DNA of 49,271 bases from Candidatus Fermentithermobacillaceae bacterium (GTDB taxonomy: Bacteria; Bacillota; Sulfobacillia; Fermentithermobacillales; Fermentithermobacillaceae): NCBI GenBank assembly GCA_012512325.1, contig JAAZEL010000048.1, positions 1 to 49,271 of the forward strand, written 5' to 3'. The number at the start of each line of letters is the position of its first letter. Positions within the stretch are counted from its first letter, which is position 1. Positions 22,772-31,325 of this stretch are shown piece by piece. The notes below the pieces were generated by a model. That model had not been told where the DNA came from and made no database searches. It saw only the letters and a program-made list of their open reading frames with translations. A program made the translations under genes and the position numbers.

Positions 22772-23806
22772 GTGCACAACAAAGAGAGAGCGGCCGCGCG
22801 GAAGCTCGGTCCGCTTCCGGCAACGGTTTCAGTGGCTTGCTTCATCATCTGTGTATCCTTGGGCCTATCCCTGGGTAGCGTTTCAATACCGCTCAAGGAC
22901 ATCATCGCATCCCTGCTGGCAGGCCCAGGTGCAGAGGATGCCCCTACCGAGCACACAATCCTTTGGACCCTCAGGTTCCCCAGAGTGCTCCTGGCTTTTG
23001 TGGAAGGAGCCTCCTTGGGGGTTGCAGGGGCGGCTATGCAGGGACTGTTCAGAAACCCCATGGCCGATCCATATGTCTTGGGAGTTTCGTCGGGCGCCTC
23101 CTTAGGCGCTGTGCTTGGGATAACCTTCGGAGCCGGGAGGGCCCTGGGGCTTTGGGCTCTCCCGGTGCTCGCCTTTGCCGGGGCCTTTGTGTCTACCGGG
23201 ATCGTGTATGTATTGGCCACAAGAAACGGGCGCACTGATACGTGGACCCTGCTCTTGTCGGGGATCGCAGTGTCCAGCCTCGTCTCCTCGCTTATAGCCT
23301 TCCTCATGGTGTTTTTCAGGCAAAGGGTTGAAGAGATCGTGTTCTGGACAATGGGGGGATTGTCCAGGGCATCCTGGAAAGCGCTAGCTTCTGCTTTTCC
23401 ATATGCCCTTGCCGGCGTGGGGATCCTGTGGTCCCAATCCAAGGCGCTAAACGCCTTTTCTTTCGGAGAAGAAGCCGCATTCCACATGGGGGTATCGGTG
23501 GAAAGGGTCAAACGGCGCATCCTCTGGGCGAGTTCACTGACCACGGCAAGTTGCGTTGCGTTTACCGGACCCATCGGCTTCATTGGCCTCATAGTTCCCC
23601 ATGTGGTAAGGCTCTTTATAGGACCCGATCATCGATGGCTCATGCCTGTATCGGCCCTTGCAGGAGGCAATGCCCTTGTGTTGGCTGACCTGCTGGCCCG
23701 CACCATAACCCCTCCCTTGGAAACCCCTGTGGGCGTCATAACATCGCTGTTTGGAGCCCCGTTTTTCTTGTACCTGCTGGTAAAGGTCCGAAGGCGGGGG
23801 ATGTGA
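22772..23806 (+). CDS. btuC: Cobalamin ABC transporter permease (BtuC/FecCD family)
   Basis: 344-aa multi-spanning permease. Family signatures include LSLGSVSIPLKDI, LRFPRVLLAFVEGASLGVAGAAMQGLFRNPMADPYVLGVSSGASLGA, LLSGIAVSSLVSSLIAFLMVF, WTMGGLSRASW and GFIGLIVPHVVRLFIGPDHR, the cytoplasmic loop that contacts the ATPase. The GTG at 22772 has AAGGGGG 8 bases upstream; GTG 22763 is too close. It lies between btuF and the ATPase gene in one operon. Confidence 0.95.
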   Translation: MHNKERAAARKLGPLPATVSVACFIICVSLGLSLGSVSIPLKDIIASLLAGPGAEDAPTEHTILWTLRFPRVLLAFVEGASLGVAGAAMQGLFRNPMADPYVLGVSSGASLGAVLGITFGAGRALGLWALPVLAFAGAFVSTGIVYVLATRNGRTDTWTLLLSGIAVSSLVSSLIAFLMVFFRQRVEEIVFWTMGGLSRASWKALASAFPYALAGVGILWSQSKALNAFSFGEEAAFHMGVSVERVKRRILWASSLTTASCVAFTGPIGFIGLIVPHVVRLFIGPDHRWLMPVSALAGGNALVLADLLARTITPPLETPVGVITSLFGAPFFLYLLVKVRRRGM

Positions 23807-23822
23807 GATGGAGGGAGCCATG

Positions 23823-24716
23823 ATGGGAGATAGCATGATCCGAGCAGGCCTGGGTATATCGGTGAGTAACGTGCGCTTCGCTTACGATGGACACAAAATC
23901 CTGGATGACATCAAGCTGCATATACCCAAGGGTACGTTTTCGGCACTCCTGGGGCCTAACGGAGCCGGCAAGAGCACCCTCCTCAAGGTGATCTCTGGTT
24001 ACCTTGAGCCACAGCAAGGCGAGGTCCTGGTATGCGACAAGCGAGTCCATTCCATGAAGGACAGAGACAGAAGCCGTCTGATAACTTACGTGGCGCCTGA
24101 CTACCGTTCATCCTTTGAGTTCACCGTGGAAGAGGCGGTAATGATGGGGAGGATTCCCCATTCCGATTCCCTCATTGGCAGCTCCGCCCGGGACATTGAG
24201 GCCGCTGAACGTGCCATGCTGGCCACCAAGATAATCCACCTGCGTGACAGGCCTGTAACTGCCCTTTCTTCGGGAGAGCAGCAGAGGGTGCAGATAGCCC
24301 GGGCCATCTGCCAGGAGCCGGAAGTGCTTCTGCTGGATGAGCCCACAGCCCACCTTGACATGAGCTTCGAACTGGAAATGATGGATATACTGGGGCAACT
24401 TGTGGGACAAGGCCGAACTGTGCTCGCCGTTTTCCACGATGTGAACCTTGCGTTGAGAAACGCATCAACCCTGTTTTTCCTCAAGCAAGGTGAGTTAGTA
24501 GAGTCAATCCATCCTGACCGGATATCCCCTGAGATTATCGAAAAGGTATATGGAGTAAAGGCCCGCATTCTCGAAGACTCCGGGGGGAAGTTCCGCTGTG
24601 TGGTGCCCTATTCCCTCGCCGGCTCCACCGACACTCCCCGGGAAACACCGGAGGGCCGCTCAGGCCCCGAAACGCCTCAAGTCAACGAGGGCGGTTTCCC
24701 TGTCTGGTTGTCCTAG
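23823..24716 (+). CDS. btuD: Cobalamin ABC transporter ATP-binding protein (BtuD-like)
   Basis: 297-aa ATPase energising BtuC/F. Walker A GPNGAGKS (44-51), signature LSSGEQQ, Walker B VLLLDEP with the D-loop AHLD and switch histidine in VFHDVNLA are all intact. A C-terminal extension of about 40 residues rich in Gly/Pro/Thr follows the usual domain. ATG 23823 has GGAGGGAG spaced 5 bases; ATG 23808, directly after the btuC stop, is an alternative. It is the last gene of the riboswitch-controlled operon. Confidence 0.94.
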   Translation: MGDSMIRAGLGISVSNVRFAYDGHKILDDIKLHIPKGTFSALLGPNGAGKSTLLKVISGYLEPQQGEVLVCDKRVHSMKDRDRSRLITYVAPDYRSSFEFTVEEAVMMGRIPHSDSLIGSSARDIEAAERAMLATKIIHLRDRPVTALSSGEQQRVQIARAICQEPEVLLLDEPTAHLDMSFELEMMDILGQLVGQGRTVLAVFHDVNLALRNASTLFFLKQGELVESIHPDRISPEIIEKVYGVKARILEDSGGKFRCVVPYSLAGSTDTPRETPEGRSGPETPQVNEGGFPVWLS

Positions 24717-24771
24717 TCGTTTGATACTGCAAGCCTGTTATGGGAATCATGCAATTACAGGGGCTCTGGGG

Positions 24772-25326
24772 TTGTATGTTTCGGCCGTTCAGGGGGTGGC
24801 CCTCATCCGCAGCAGGCAGGCACGTTTAAGGCTGGAGCGCAGGAAGTCATTTGAATCCGGATACTTCAGGTTTCTCATATGCTTCCTATGCCTTGTTGTC
24901 GTCTTGCAGGGGCTCTTGCGGTTTGACTCAATCCGCCCGTTGCTCAACAAGACCATCTGGCTTGAAGGACAACCCTTGGCCAAGACCCTTAGGGGTATTG
25001 AGGAACCCATCTATACGTGGATACAGTGGCCGCCTGCCGGATACGGGTCCGGCAGCGAAGTAGGGGTTATATGCCTCAAGTTTATCGGGGATCAAAACGA
25101 TTATGTGTGGGTACTGGTGAACGGGAAAACGGCCAAGAAGCTGGTTCCCGAAGACGGAGTCATACTCTGCCGGGACGGCGACCTAGTCGAGATAGTGGCA
25201 GAGAAAGGTTTGGCGAATATTGTAGTTTCAGCTGTGAGCGTGAACGTGTTATCGCCTTCCGTGGGCACCTGGGTCAAAGGGAGGGGAGTTTTGTCATTAG
25301 GACGGGCACAACTGGCCCATCCCTGA
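24772..25326 (+). CDS. Uncharacterised membrane-anchored protein upstream of cmk
   Basis: 184-aa product, not recognised. A basic segment (RSRQARLRLERRK) is followed by one membrane span (FLICFLCLVVVLQGLL), then an extracellular part of about 130 residues rich in Val and Gly with strand-like character (GVICLKFIGDQNDYVWVLVNGK, VEIVAEKGLANIVVSAVSV). The TTG at 24772 is tentative, with AGGGG 8 bases upstream; GTG 24796 is the other option. It ends just before the cmk promoter and sits where B. subtilis carries the small ypfB gene, though no sequence likeness was seen. Confidence 0.7.
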   Translation: MYVSAVQGVALIRSRQARLRLERRKSFESGYFRFLICFLCLVVVLQGLLRFDSIRPLLNKTIWLEGQPLAKTLRGIEEPIYTWIQWPPAGYGSGSEVGVICLKFIGDQNDYVWVLVNGKTAKKLVPEDGVILCRDGDLVEIVAEKGLANIVVSAVSVNVLSPSVGTWVKGRGVLSLGRAQLAHP

Positions 25327-25332
25327 TATAAT
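25324..25332 (+). promoter_or_regulatory. Extended -10 promoter for cmk
   Basis: TGA-TATAAT at 25324-25332 is a perfect extended -10 without a clear -35. Transcription would start near 25339, giving a 5' leader of about 19 bases. The same layout is used at 5424. Confidence 0.6.
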
Positions 25333-25357
25333 CTTGTCCCGGAAGGTGTTACTGACA

Positions 25358-26101
25358 ATGGGACATTTCCAGCCGTGCAAGGGACGAAACTCAGAGAGTC
25401 CAAGGGAACATGGGGGACGCAAGAGACTAAGGATAGCCATAGACGGCCCGGCAGGTGCCGGCAAGAGCACCGTTGCCCGGAAAGTCGCAGATATCCTCGG
25501 GTATACTTACCTCGATACGGGAGCCATGTATCGCGCTCTTGCGGTGCTTGCATTGGACCGCAACATATCTTTCGATGACCCGGAAGCACTGGGAGAGTTG
25601 GCCTCATCAGTCCGGCTTGATGCGTGTGAAGACAACGGGGTTTTCAGGGTCTGGCTTGACGGGGAAGAGTTTACCCACCTGATCAGGACTCCGGAGGCTG
25701 ACCGCGCCGTTAAGCTCATATCCATGGCCCAACCTGTGAGGCGGGTGCTTGTGGAGATCCAGCGAGAACTGGCCGGTCGGGGAGGAGTGGTCATGGAGGG
25801 CCGGGACATAACCAGCGTGGTTATTCCCGATGCTGAGGTGAAAGTGTTCTTAACGGCTGATGAGACGGAAAGGGCAAGACGCCGGTGGGCTGATCTCAGG
25901 AATAAAGGAATCGACATGCCTTTTGACGAAGTATTGGCAGAGCTAAGGGCCCGGGATGCCAAGGACCTGGAAAGGGAATGGGGCAAGCTCGTCAAGGTCG
26001 ATGGCGCAGTGTTAATCGACAGCACTCGCCTGACTGTTGACGAGGTTTCCCGGATCATCATCGGGCTGTGTGAGGCGAAGCAAGGGTGCTCTACAGGATA
26101 G
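25358..26101 (+). CDS. cmk: Cytidylate kinase
   Basis: 247-aa (d)CMP kinase of pyrimidine metabolism. The P-loop GPAGAGKST, the YLDTGAMYRALA substrate motif, GRDITSVV and the RAR...LID motifs are intact. There is an N-terminal extension of about 22 basic and polar residues before the core compared with the usual 220-225 aa; no ATG, GTG or TTG lies between 25358 and the P-loop, so it is probably translated. A GGAAGGTG site precedes the ATG. plsC overlaps its 3' end, and ispH-rpsA follows, the conserved cmk-plsC-lytB-rpsA order of clostridia. Confidence 0.95.
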   Translation: MGHFQPCKGRNSESPREHGGRKRLRIAIDGPAGAGKSTVARKVADILGYTYLDTGAMYRALAVLALDRNISFDDPEALGELASSVRLDACEDNGVFRVWLDGEEFTHLIRTPEADRAVKLISMAQPVRRVLVEIQRELAGRGGVVMEGRDITSVVIPDAEVKVFLTADETERARRRWADLRNKGIDMPFDEVLAELRARDAKDLEREWGKLVKVDGAVLIDSTRLTVDEVSRIIIGLCEAKQGCSTG

Positions 26102-26685
26102 GCAGGCACATAGCGCGAATAGCTATGAAGCTGCTGTTTGACGTACGCGTGGAAGGGAGTGAAAACATCCCCCGGCAAGGTCCCTTGGTGGTGTGCGCAA
26201 ACCATATTTCATGGTGGGACCCGGTGGTTCTGGCGTGGATCATGCCTTGGCCGGTGCATTTCATGGCCAAGCGGGAACTTTTCAATAACAGGCTGTTCGC
26301 ATACGTCTTGAGTAAACTGCACGCTTTTCCTGTGAGCAGGGAAAAGGCGGACGTAGGAGCCATCAGGACGGGGCTTTCGGTGCTCAGCGCAGGGCAAGTG
26401 GTAGGGATATTCCCCGAGGGCACCAGGCAAAAGACCCCTGACCAACTGGGCCCCGGACACGGCGGGGCGGCGCTGTTGGCCCTGAAGACGGGAGCTCCTG
26501 TGTTGCCTGTAGCCATAAGGGGAAGCTACGGTTTGAGGAGCGTAATCAGGGTGGCTTGCGGCGCCCCCTTTGAGATTACCCCTGGAATAGGCAAACTGGC
26601 TGCGGATGTCCAGGAAGGTTCGTTGCAGGTAATGGAGGCTATAAGAGACTTGTGGGAGACCTTGGCTCCGGATAAACGGGCATGA
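26086..26685 (+). CDS. plsC: 1-acyl-sn-glycerol-3-phosphate acyltransferase (PlsC)
   Basis: 199-aa membrane-associated acyltransferase that makes phosphatidic acid. The catalytic HX4D motif is NHISWWD (H40, D45), followed by the acceptor motif FPEGTR and VLPVAIRG. The GTG start overlaps cmk by 16 bases, and the ATG of the next gene overlaps its stop. Length is normal. Confidence 0.94.
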   Translation: MLYRIGRHIARIAMKLLFDVRVEGSENIPRQGPLVVCANHISWWDPVVLAWIMPWPVHFMAKRELFNNRLFAYVLSKLHAFPVSREKADVGAIRTGLSVLSAGQVVGIFPEGTRQKTPDQLGPGHGGAALLALKTGAPVLPVAIRGSYGLRSVIRVACGAPFEITPGIGKLAADVQEGSLQVMEAIRDLWETLAPDKRA

Positions 26686-29231
26686 TACAGGTTAAGTTAG
26701 CTAAACGCAAAGGTTATTGTTTTGGCGTAAGACGGGCCATTGAGATGGTGGAGAAAGCTCTTGAAGAAGGCCCTTATCCCATATGGACCCTGGGTCCGGT
26801 CATCCACAACCCGGTGGTAGTGGAGGAACTTGCCCGGAAGGGGGTAAGGATAGCCAAGGACGTCTCCCAAGTGGACTCGGGAACCCTCATACTGAGAACT
26901 CACGGCACCACTCTGGAAGAAAGGCGCAGGATCCCTCGGACTGTTCGCCTCATCGACGCCACATGCCCCTTTGTATCAAGGGCCCAGCAGGAGGCAAGCG
27001 CCCATGCAGCCGCGGGCAGGAGGGTCCTCATAGTAGGGGACAAGGATCATCCGGAAGTGAAAGGTATCTTGTCCCACGCAGGCCCCGATGCACTGTGTGT
27101 GAAAGATGCATCTGAAATCGGCGGGGCTCTTCTTGAGCACCTGGGAGTCAGGGTTGGCTTGGTTGCTCAGACAACGTCAAGAAAGGCAGACGTTGAACGG
27201 GTAATGAAAGAATTGAAGAAAAAAGGTATTTGCGTTGATGTATCGAATACTATCTGCACTGCCACTGAAGAAAGACAGCAGGCTACAAGCGAACTTGCCA
27301 GGGAATGCGATCTTGTTCTGGTAGTCGGAGGAAGGACAAGCGCAAACACAAGGCAGCTCCTGAGAATAGCCAAAGAGAACAGTGCAGAAGCTTACTTAGT
27401 GGAGTCGGCGGAGGATGTGTTGCCTGAGTGGTTCAAGGGCAAACACAGTGTGGGCGTAACAGCAGGTGCGTCTACTCCCGACCGGGTAATAAAGGAGGTT
27501 GTAGGCAAGGTGGAGGAATTGGAAAAGACCAGTTTGGAGCAAGAGATAGAGGAGGCACATGAGGAACCAGGACAGGAGCAGGCAGACGTCCGGCAGCCTG
27601 AAACTCAGGAGCAAGTTTCTTCTCAGGAACCCCAGGAAAGTCCTTCTGAAAGCCAACCTGAAGAAGAAAAGACCCCCGAACAGCTCTACGACGAAACCTT
27701 CAAGACCCTACGGGAAGGTGACATCGTAAAAGGCAAGGTAATGTCCGTAGACGAGAACGGGGCCTTGGTCGACGTGGGGTATAAGTCTGAAGGGCTTGTT
27801 CCTGCCCATGAGTTTCAGCGCCGTGGAGGTCTGGGCCCTGAACAGGTTGCTCCAGGAGACGAGATAATGGTCTATGTCCTCAGTGTAGACTCCAACGAGG
27901 GAGGCCTACGACTCTCCAAGAGGAAAGCTGATGAGGAAATAGCGTGGAAGAAGCTGGAACAAGCTTACCTAGAGCAGGACATTGTAGAAGCACCGGTCGC
28001 GCAGGAAGTAAAGGGAGGACTGGTGGTTGATGTAGGGGTGAGGGGTTTCGTCCCCGCTTCGCAGGTTGAACGCGGGTACGTAAACGACCTTTCCAAGTAC
28101 GTCGGCCAGACTCTGAGGATGAAAGTGCTCGAACTGGACAGGTCCAAGAACCGGGTGATTCTATCTCAGAGGGTTGTTCTGGAGGAAGAACATGAAAGGC
28201 TCTGCAAGGAAACTTGGGAAACAATCGCAGAAGGCCAGGTAAGGACAGGAATTGTAAAAGGAATCACAGATTTCGGAGTATTCGTCGACTTGGGCGGGGT
28301 TGACGGCCTATTGCACATTTCTGAGCTTTCCTGGGGAAGGGTAAATCACCCGTCAGAGGTGGTCCGGGAAGGCCAGGAATTGGAAGCGAAAGTGCTCAAG
28401 ATCGACAGAGAAAGAGGCAGGATTTCCTTAGGACGCAAGCAAGTTCTTCCTGATCCCTGGGACGATGTGGATGAGAAATATCCTGTGGGCGCTGTGGTCA
28501 AGGGTGAAGTAACCCGCACCGCGCCTTTCGGTGCTTTCGTGCAGATTGAACCTGGGGTGGAAGGGCTTGTTCATATATCCGAGATTTCCCAGCAGCATAT
28601 CGCCAAGCCGGAAGACGTTGTGAACTCGGGCGATACGGTCATGGTCAAGGTGCTTAGGACCAGGCCTGAGGAGCGGAAGATCAGCCTTAGCATCAGGCAG
28701 GCGGATCAGGTACTCTTGGAGAGTAGGTCGTCAGAAGAAGACTCTGAGATCCCTGCTGAAGCGGCAGTCGAGTTATCGGCGGAAGAGGCAGAACAGCCTG
28801 CAATTGAAGAGGCCGCACAGCCGGAGGAAGTGCCAGTGGCAGACGAATCTGCTGCAAAGGCGGAATCCGAGGAGCCTTCTGAGAAAGCAGAGGCCGAGGA
28901 GGCTGTCTGTGGGGCTGTTGAGGCCGAAGAGGCCGTGGAAGAGACGGCCGAAGAGCCCGCAGAGGAGCCCGCGGAAGAGCCTGCCCAAGAGTTTGCTGAA
29001 GAAGCTGCGGAAGAGGCTGTCGAAGCGGCAGTGCCTTCCGAGGAAGGGCAAGCAGAAGCACCGGTGTGTGACGCGGTTGAGCCTGAAGAAGCTGTAGCGG
29101 AATCGGCGGAGGCACCGGCAGGGGCAGGGGAGCCTTCAGAGGAGCCTGCTGAGGAAGAAAAACTTGAGGAACCTGCTGAAAAGCGGGAGGAAGCGGCTGA
29201 AGGACAGGCGGAGCCTGAAGATCTGGGCTAA
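26682..29231 (+). CDS. ispH: Fused 4-hydroxy-3-methylbut-2-enyl diphosphate reductase (IspH) and ribosomal protein S1-like protein
   Basis: 849-aa bifunctional protein. Residues 1-280 are IspH, the [4Fe-4S] reductase ending the MEP isoprenoid pathway; cluster cysteines C13, C95 and C192 and the TQTTSR-like VAQTTSRKAD motif are present. After an acidic linker (280-340), four S1 RNA-binding domains follow (about 345-412, 430-497, 515-590, 600-675), the third and fourth with FGVFVDLGGVDGLLHISELSW and FGAFVQIEPGVEGLVHISEIS. A 170-residue Glu/Ala/Pro tail with repeats of AEEP closes it. The IspH-S1 fusion is known in clostridia; the long acidic tail is notable. Confidence 0.95.
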   Translation: MIQVKLAKRKGYCFGVRRAIEMVEKALEEGPYPIWTLGPVIHNPVVVEELARKGVRIAKDVSQVDSGTLILRTHGTTLEERRRIPRTVRLIDATCPFVSRAQQEASAHAAAGRRVLIVGDKDHPEVKGILSHAGPDALCVKDASEIGGALLEHLGVRVGLVAQTTSRKADVERVMKELKKKGICVDVSNTICTATEERQQATSELARECDLVLVVGGRTSANTRQLLRIAKENSAEAYLVESAEDVLPEWFKGKHSVGVTAGASTPDRVIKEVVGKVEELEKTSLEQEIEEAHEEPGQEQADVRQPETQEQVSSQEPQESPSESQPEEEKTPEQLYDETFKTLREGDIVKGKVMSVDENGALVDVGYKSEGLVPAHEFQRRGGLGPEQVAPGDEIMVYVLSVDSNEGGLRLSKRKADEEIAWKKLEQAYLEQDIVEAPVAQEVKGGLVVDVGVRGFVPASQVERGYVNDLSKYVGQTLRMKVLELDRSKNRVILSQRVVLEEEHERLCKETWETIAEGQVRTGIVKGITDFGVFVDLGGVDGLLHISELSWGRVNHPSEVVREGQELEAKVLKIDRERGRISLGRKQVLPDPWDDVDEKYPVGAVVKGEVTRTAPFGAFVQIEPGVEGLVHISEISQQHIAKPEDVVNSGDTVMVKVLRTRPEERKISLSIRQADQVLLESRSSEEDSEIPAEAAVELSAEEAEQPAIEEAAQPEEVPVADESAAKAESEEPSEKAEAEEAVCGAVEAEEAVEETAEEPAEEPAEEPAQEFAEEAAEEAVEAAVPSEEGQAEAPVCDAVEPEEAVAESAEAPAGAGEPSEEPAEEEKLEEPAEKREEAAEGQAEPEDLG

Positions 29232-29263
29232 GCCAAGGTATTAGCGCCGTACCTACAAACAGG

Positions 29264-29305
29264 ACTCGCAGGGTGAATTGACTCGCTCTGCGAGTTTCTT
29301 GTTTC
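29264..29305 (+). terminator. Rho-independent terminator after ispH-rpsA
   Basis: ACTCGCAG (29264-29271) pairs with CTGCGAGT (29288-29295), an 8-bp perfect stem, followed by TTCTTGTTT. It ends the cmk-plsC-ispH/rpsA unit. Confidence 0.85.
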
Positions 29306-29446
29306 CCCCATCTCGAATAATCCCCGAAAACTTCTGGAAACCATACTGCTTAAGGGGATTGCGTGTCCCGATGGAGAGGACTGCGTTCCCGGCCTGGCCC
29401 TGCATTTCAGACCGTGGCTATTGACGACCTTTAAGGGGGGAGTTGT

Positions 29447-30088
29447 GTGGGCTTACCTATCGGAGTGATTCTCCTGATCCTTGTGGCCATCCTCATCTAT
29501 TTCGGTGTGCTGCACAGGGTCTTAGACAGGATGAGGCTGTCGGACAGGGCCGCCTTGGCTATCATCGTGGCCATGGCCGCCGGCTCATTTGTCGACGTTA
29601 CGCTCCTAAGAGCGCCGGTTCAGGTACGGATGAACATCGGCGGCGGGGCGATCCCCATCATCGCGGCCATCTGGCTGATTGCCACCGCCGATGAAGCAGA
29701 AGAAAAGACCGGAAGCATCCTTACAGCCCTGGTTACAGGCGGCGTGATCTATGGGCTGTCGAAGATCCTGAGCCCTGATGAACAGTTTATGAGAATATCT
29801 CCCATGTTGGTCTACGGGATTGCCGCCGGCATCATAGCCGCGGTTTCGGGCAGATCCCGGCGTGCCGCCTTCATCGGCGGGCTGGGAGGAATGGTACTGG
29901 CTGACATCTTCCATTGGATCGAACTTGCGGTTACAGGAACGCCGGGAAGCGTGTTTTTCGGAGGAGCAGGGGCGTTTGACAGTTCGGTGATCAGCGCAAT
30001 CCTGGCCGTGGGCCTTGTTGAACTGGTAGGAGAAGCCAGGGAAAAAATGGTGAAGACTCCGGGAGGTGGCCGTGAACGTGGGAATTAG
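29447..30088 (+). CDS. DUF1614-like integral membrane protein
   Basis: 213-aa protein with about seven hydrophobic segments, resembling DUF1614 proteins: MRLSDRAALAIIVAMAAGSFVDV, VRMNIGGGAIPIIAAIWLI and FIGGLGGMVLADI. Function unknown. GGGGGG-AG before the GTG sets the start. It overlaps spoIIP by 17 bases, so it is probably made with a sporulation protein. Confidence 0.78.
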   Translation: MGLPIGVILLILVAILIYFGVLHRVLDRMRLSDRAALAIIVAMAAGSFVDVTLLRAPVQVRMNIGGGAIPIIAAIWLIATADEAEEKTGSILTALVTGGVIYGLSKILSPDEQFMRISPMLVYGIAAGIIAAVSGRSRRAAFIGGLGGMVLADIFHWIELAVTGTPGSVFFGGAGAFDSSVISAILAVGLVELVGEAREKMVKTPGGGRERGN

Positions 30089-31316
30089 CAAGAGGATGCT
30101 GGCATGGGCATTGGTGTTCGTAATAGCGGCCGCTACAGGAGTGGTATACCTGTACCGGTCTGTGATGCCCGTGGCTTCGGAAGCGCCCCCGGGCCACGCT
30201 GAACGGGAGCGCGGCTACTTCACCGTTGTGGACGAAGACGGAACGGTCATCTTTACAACAGGCCACATGGTGAGCCTGGGAGACGAGTATATCGACGAGA
30301 ATGACGTGAAATACGTGGTAATCGACGTTTCAGACGACGTAGCCACGGTGAGAGCCGTGGGCAGCCTGGAGGCGCTGCCGCCCTTTCCGGTGGAACCCGT
30401 GCGCGGAGCCGCCGCCTCAAGCGGCGCCATAGGAATATACCACACCCATTCGGCGGAGTCATACGTGCCCTCGGACCATTCCGAGTCCATCCCGGGCAAG
30501 GGAGGGATAATGGATGTAGGGGCTGCCTTGGCGGAAAGGCTGACCTCCCTTGGCATAAAGGCGGTACACGACACCACGCCCCACGACCCCAACGACGCCA
30601 GGGCTTACGACCGGTCACGTAGGACAGCTGCAAGCCTCTTGAAAAAGCAAAGGCCCCTAGCCCTGTTTGACGTTCACCGGGATGCAGGCCCGGCTGAAGC
30701 TTACCTCAAAGAGTTCGACGGCAGGGAAGTCGCACGGTGCATGATAGTTATCGGCCGACAGAACCCCAAGATGCAGTCAAACCTGGAGTTTGCCAGGCGG
30801 CTTAAGGATGAAGCCAACAGGGAGTACCCGGGGCTTGTAAAAGGGATTTTCATGGGTAACGCAGATTTTAACCAGGACCTGTTCGATCGGGCTCTGCTAC
30901 TGGAAATGGGTACCGAGCAGACCAGCAAGGAGGCAGCCATGAGAGGTGCGGCCTTGCTTGGTTCGGTGATCCCAAATATCCTGCCCGCTGCAGGTCCGGG
31001 CGCCGGGCCCCAAGCCCGTGGTGCAGGTAGGACCATCGGCTGGCTTCTGGGCATTGCGGTAGCCGGCATATTCGCGTACTTGTGGATTGCCACGGGCAGT
31101 TGGGAAGAGATGAAGGCGAAGATCCTTGAATGGTTCGGCAGCGGCGGGGTAAGGGTAGGAGGTGTCGGCGGAGGCAGTATTGAGGGCGTGGAAGGCGGTT
31201 CCGGCTCCGCTGCGCCAGGGCCTGACGGACCAGGGAGCGAGGTCTCGGGAACTGATATGTCGGGATCCGACGCTTCAGGCACCGATGCCCCGGGCACTGA
31301 CGGGGAGGGCGTATAA
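30072..31316 (+). CDS. spoIIP: Stage II sporulation protein P (peptidoglycan amidase/endopeptidase)
   Basis: 414-aa SpoIIP, which cuts septal peptidoglycan for engulfment together with SpoIID. An N-terminal membrane anchor (residues 10-28) precedes the amidase domain: GIYHTHSAESYVPS with H124, H126 and E129, a glycine-rich K..I loop, ALFDVHRDA and LLLEMGTEQTS. Residues after about 310 form a second membrane span (TIGWLLGIAVAGIFAYLWIA) and a Gly/Ser/Thr/Asp-rich tail of about 65 residues. GTG 30072 is preferred to 30066 because GGGAGG (30061-30066) would otherwise lie inside the start. The C-terminal span is unusual for the family. Confidence 0.93.
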   Translation: MNVGISKRMLAWALVFVIAAATGVVYLYRSVMPVASEAPPGHAERERGYFTVVDEDGTVIFTTGHMVSLGDEYIDENDVKYVVIDVSDDVATVRAVGSLEALPPFPVEPVRGAAASSGAIGIYHTHSAESYVPSDHSESIPGKGGIMDVGAALAERLTSLGIKAVHDTTPHDPNDARAYDRSRRTAASLLKKQRPLALFDVHRDAGPAEAYLKEFDGREVARCMIVIGRQNPKMQSNLEFARRLKDEANREYPGLVKGIFMGNADFNQDLFDRALLLEMGTEQTSKEAAMRGAALLGSVIPNILPAAGPGAGPQARGAGRTIGWLLGIAVAGIFAYLWIATGSWEEMKAKILEWFGSGGVRVGGVGGGSIEGVEGGSGSAAPGPDGPGSEVSGTDMSGSDASGTDAPGTDGEGV

Positions 31317-31325
31317 CAGGGACAA

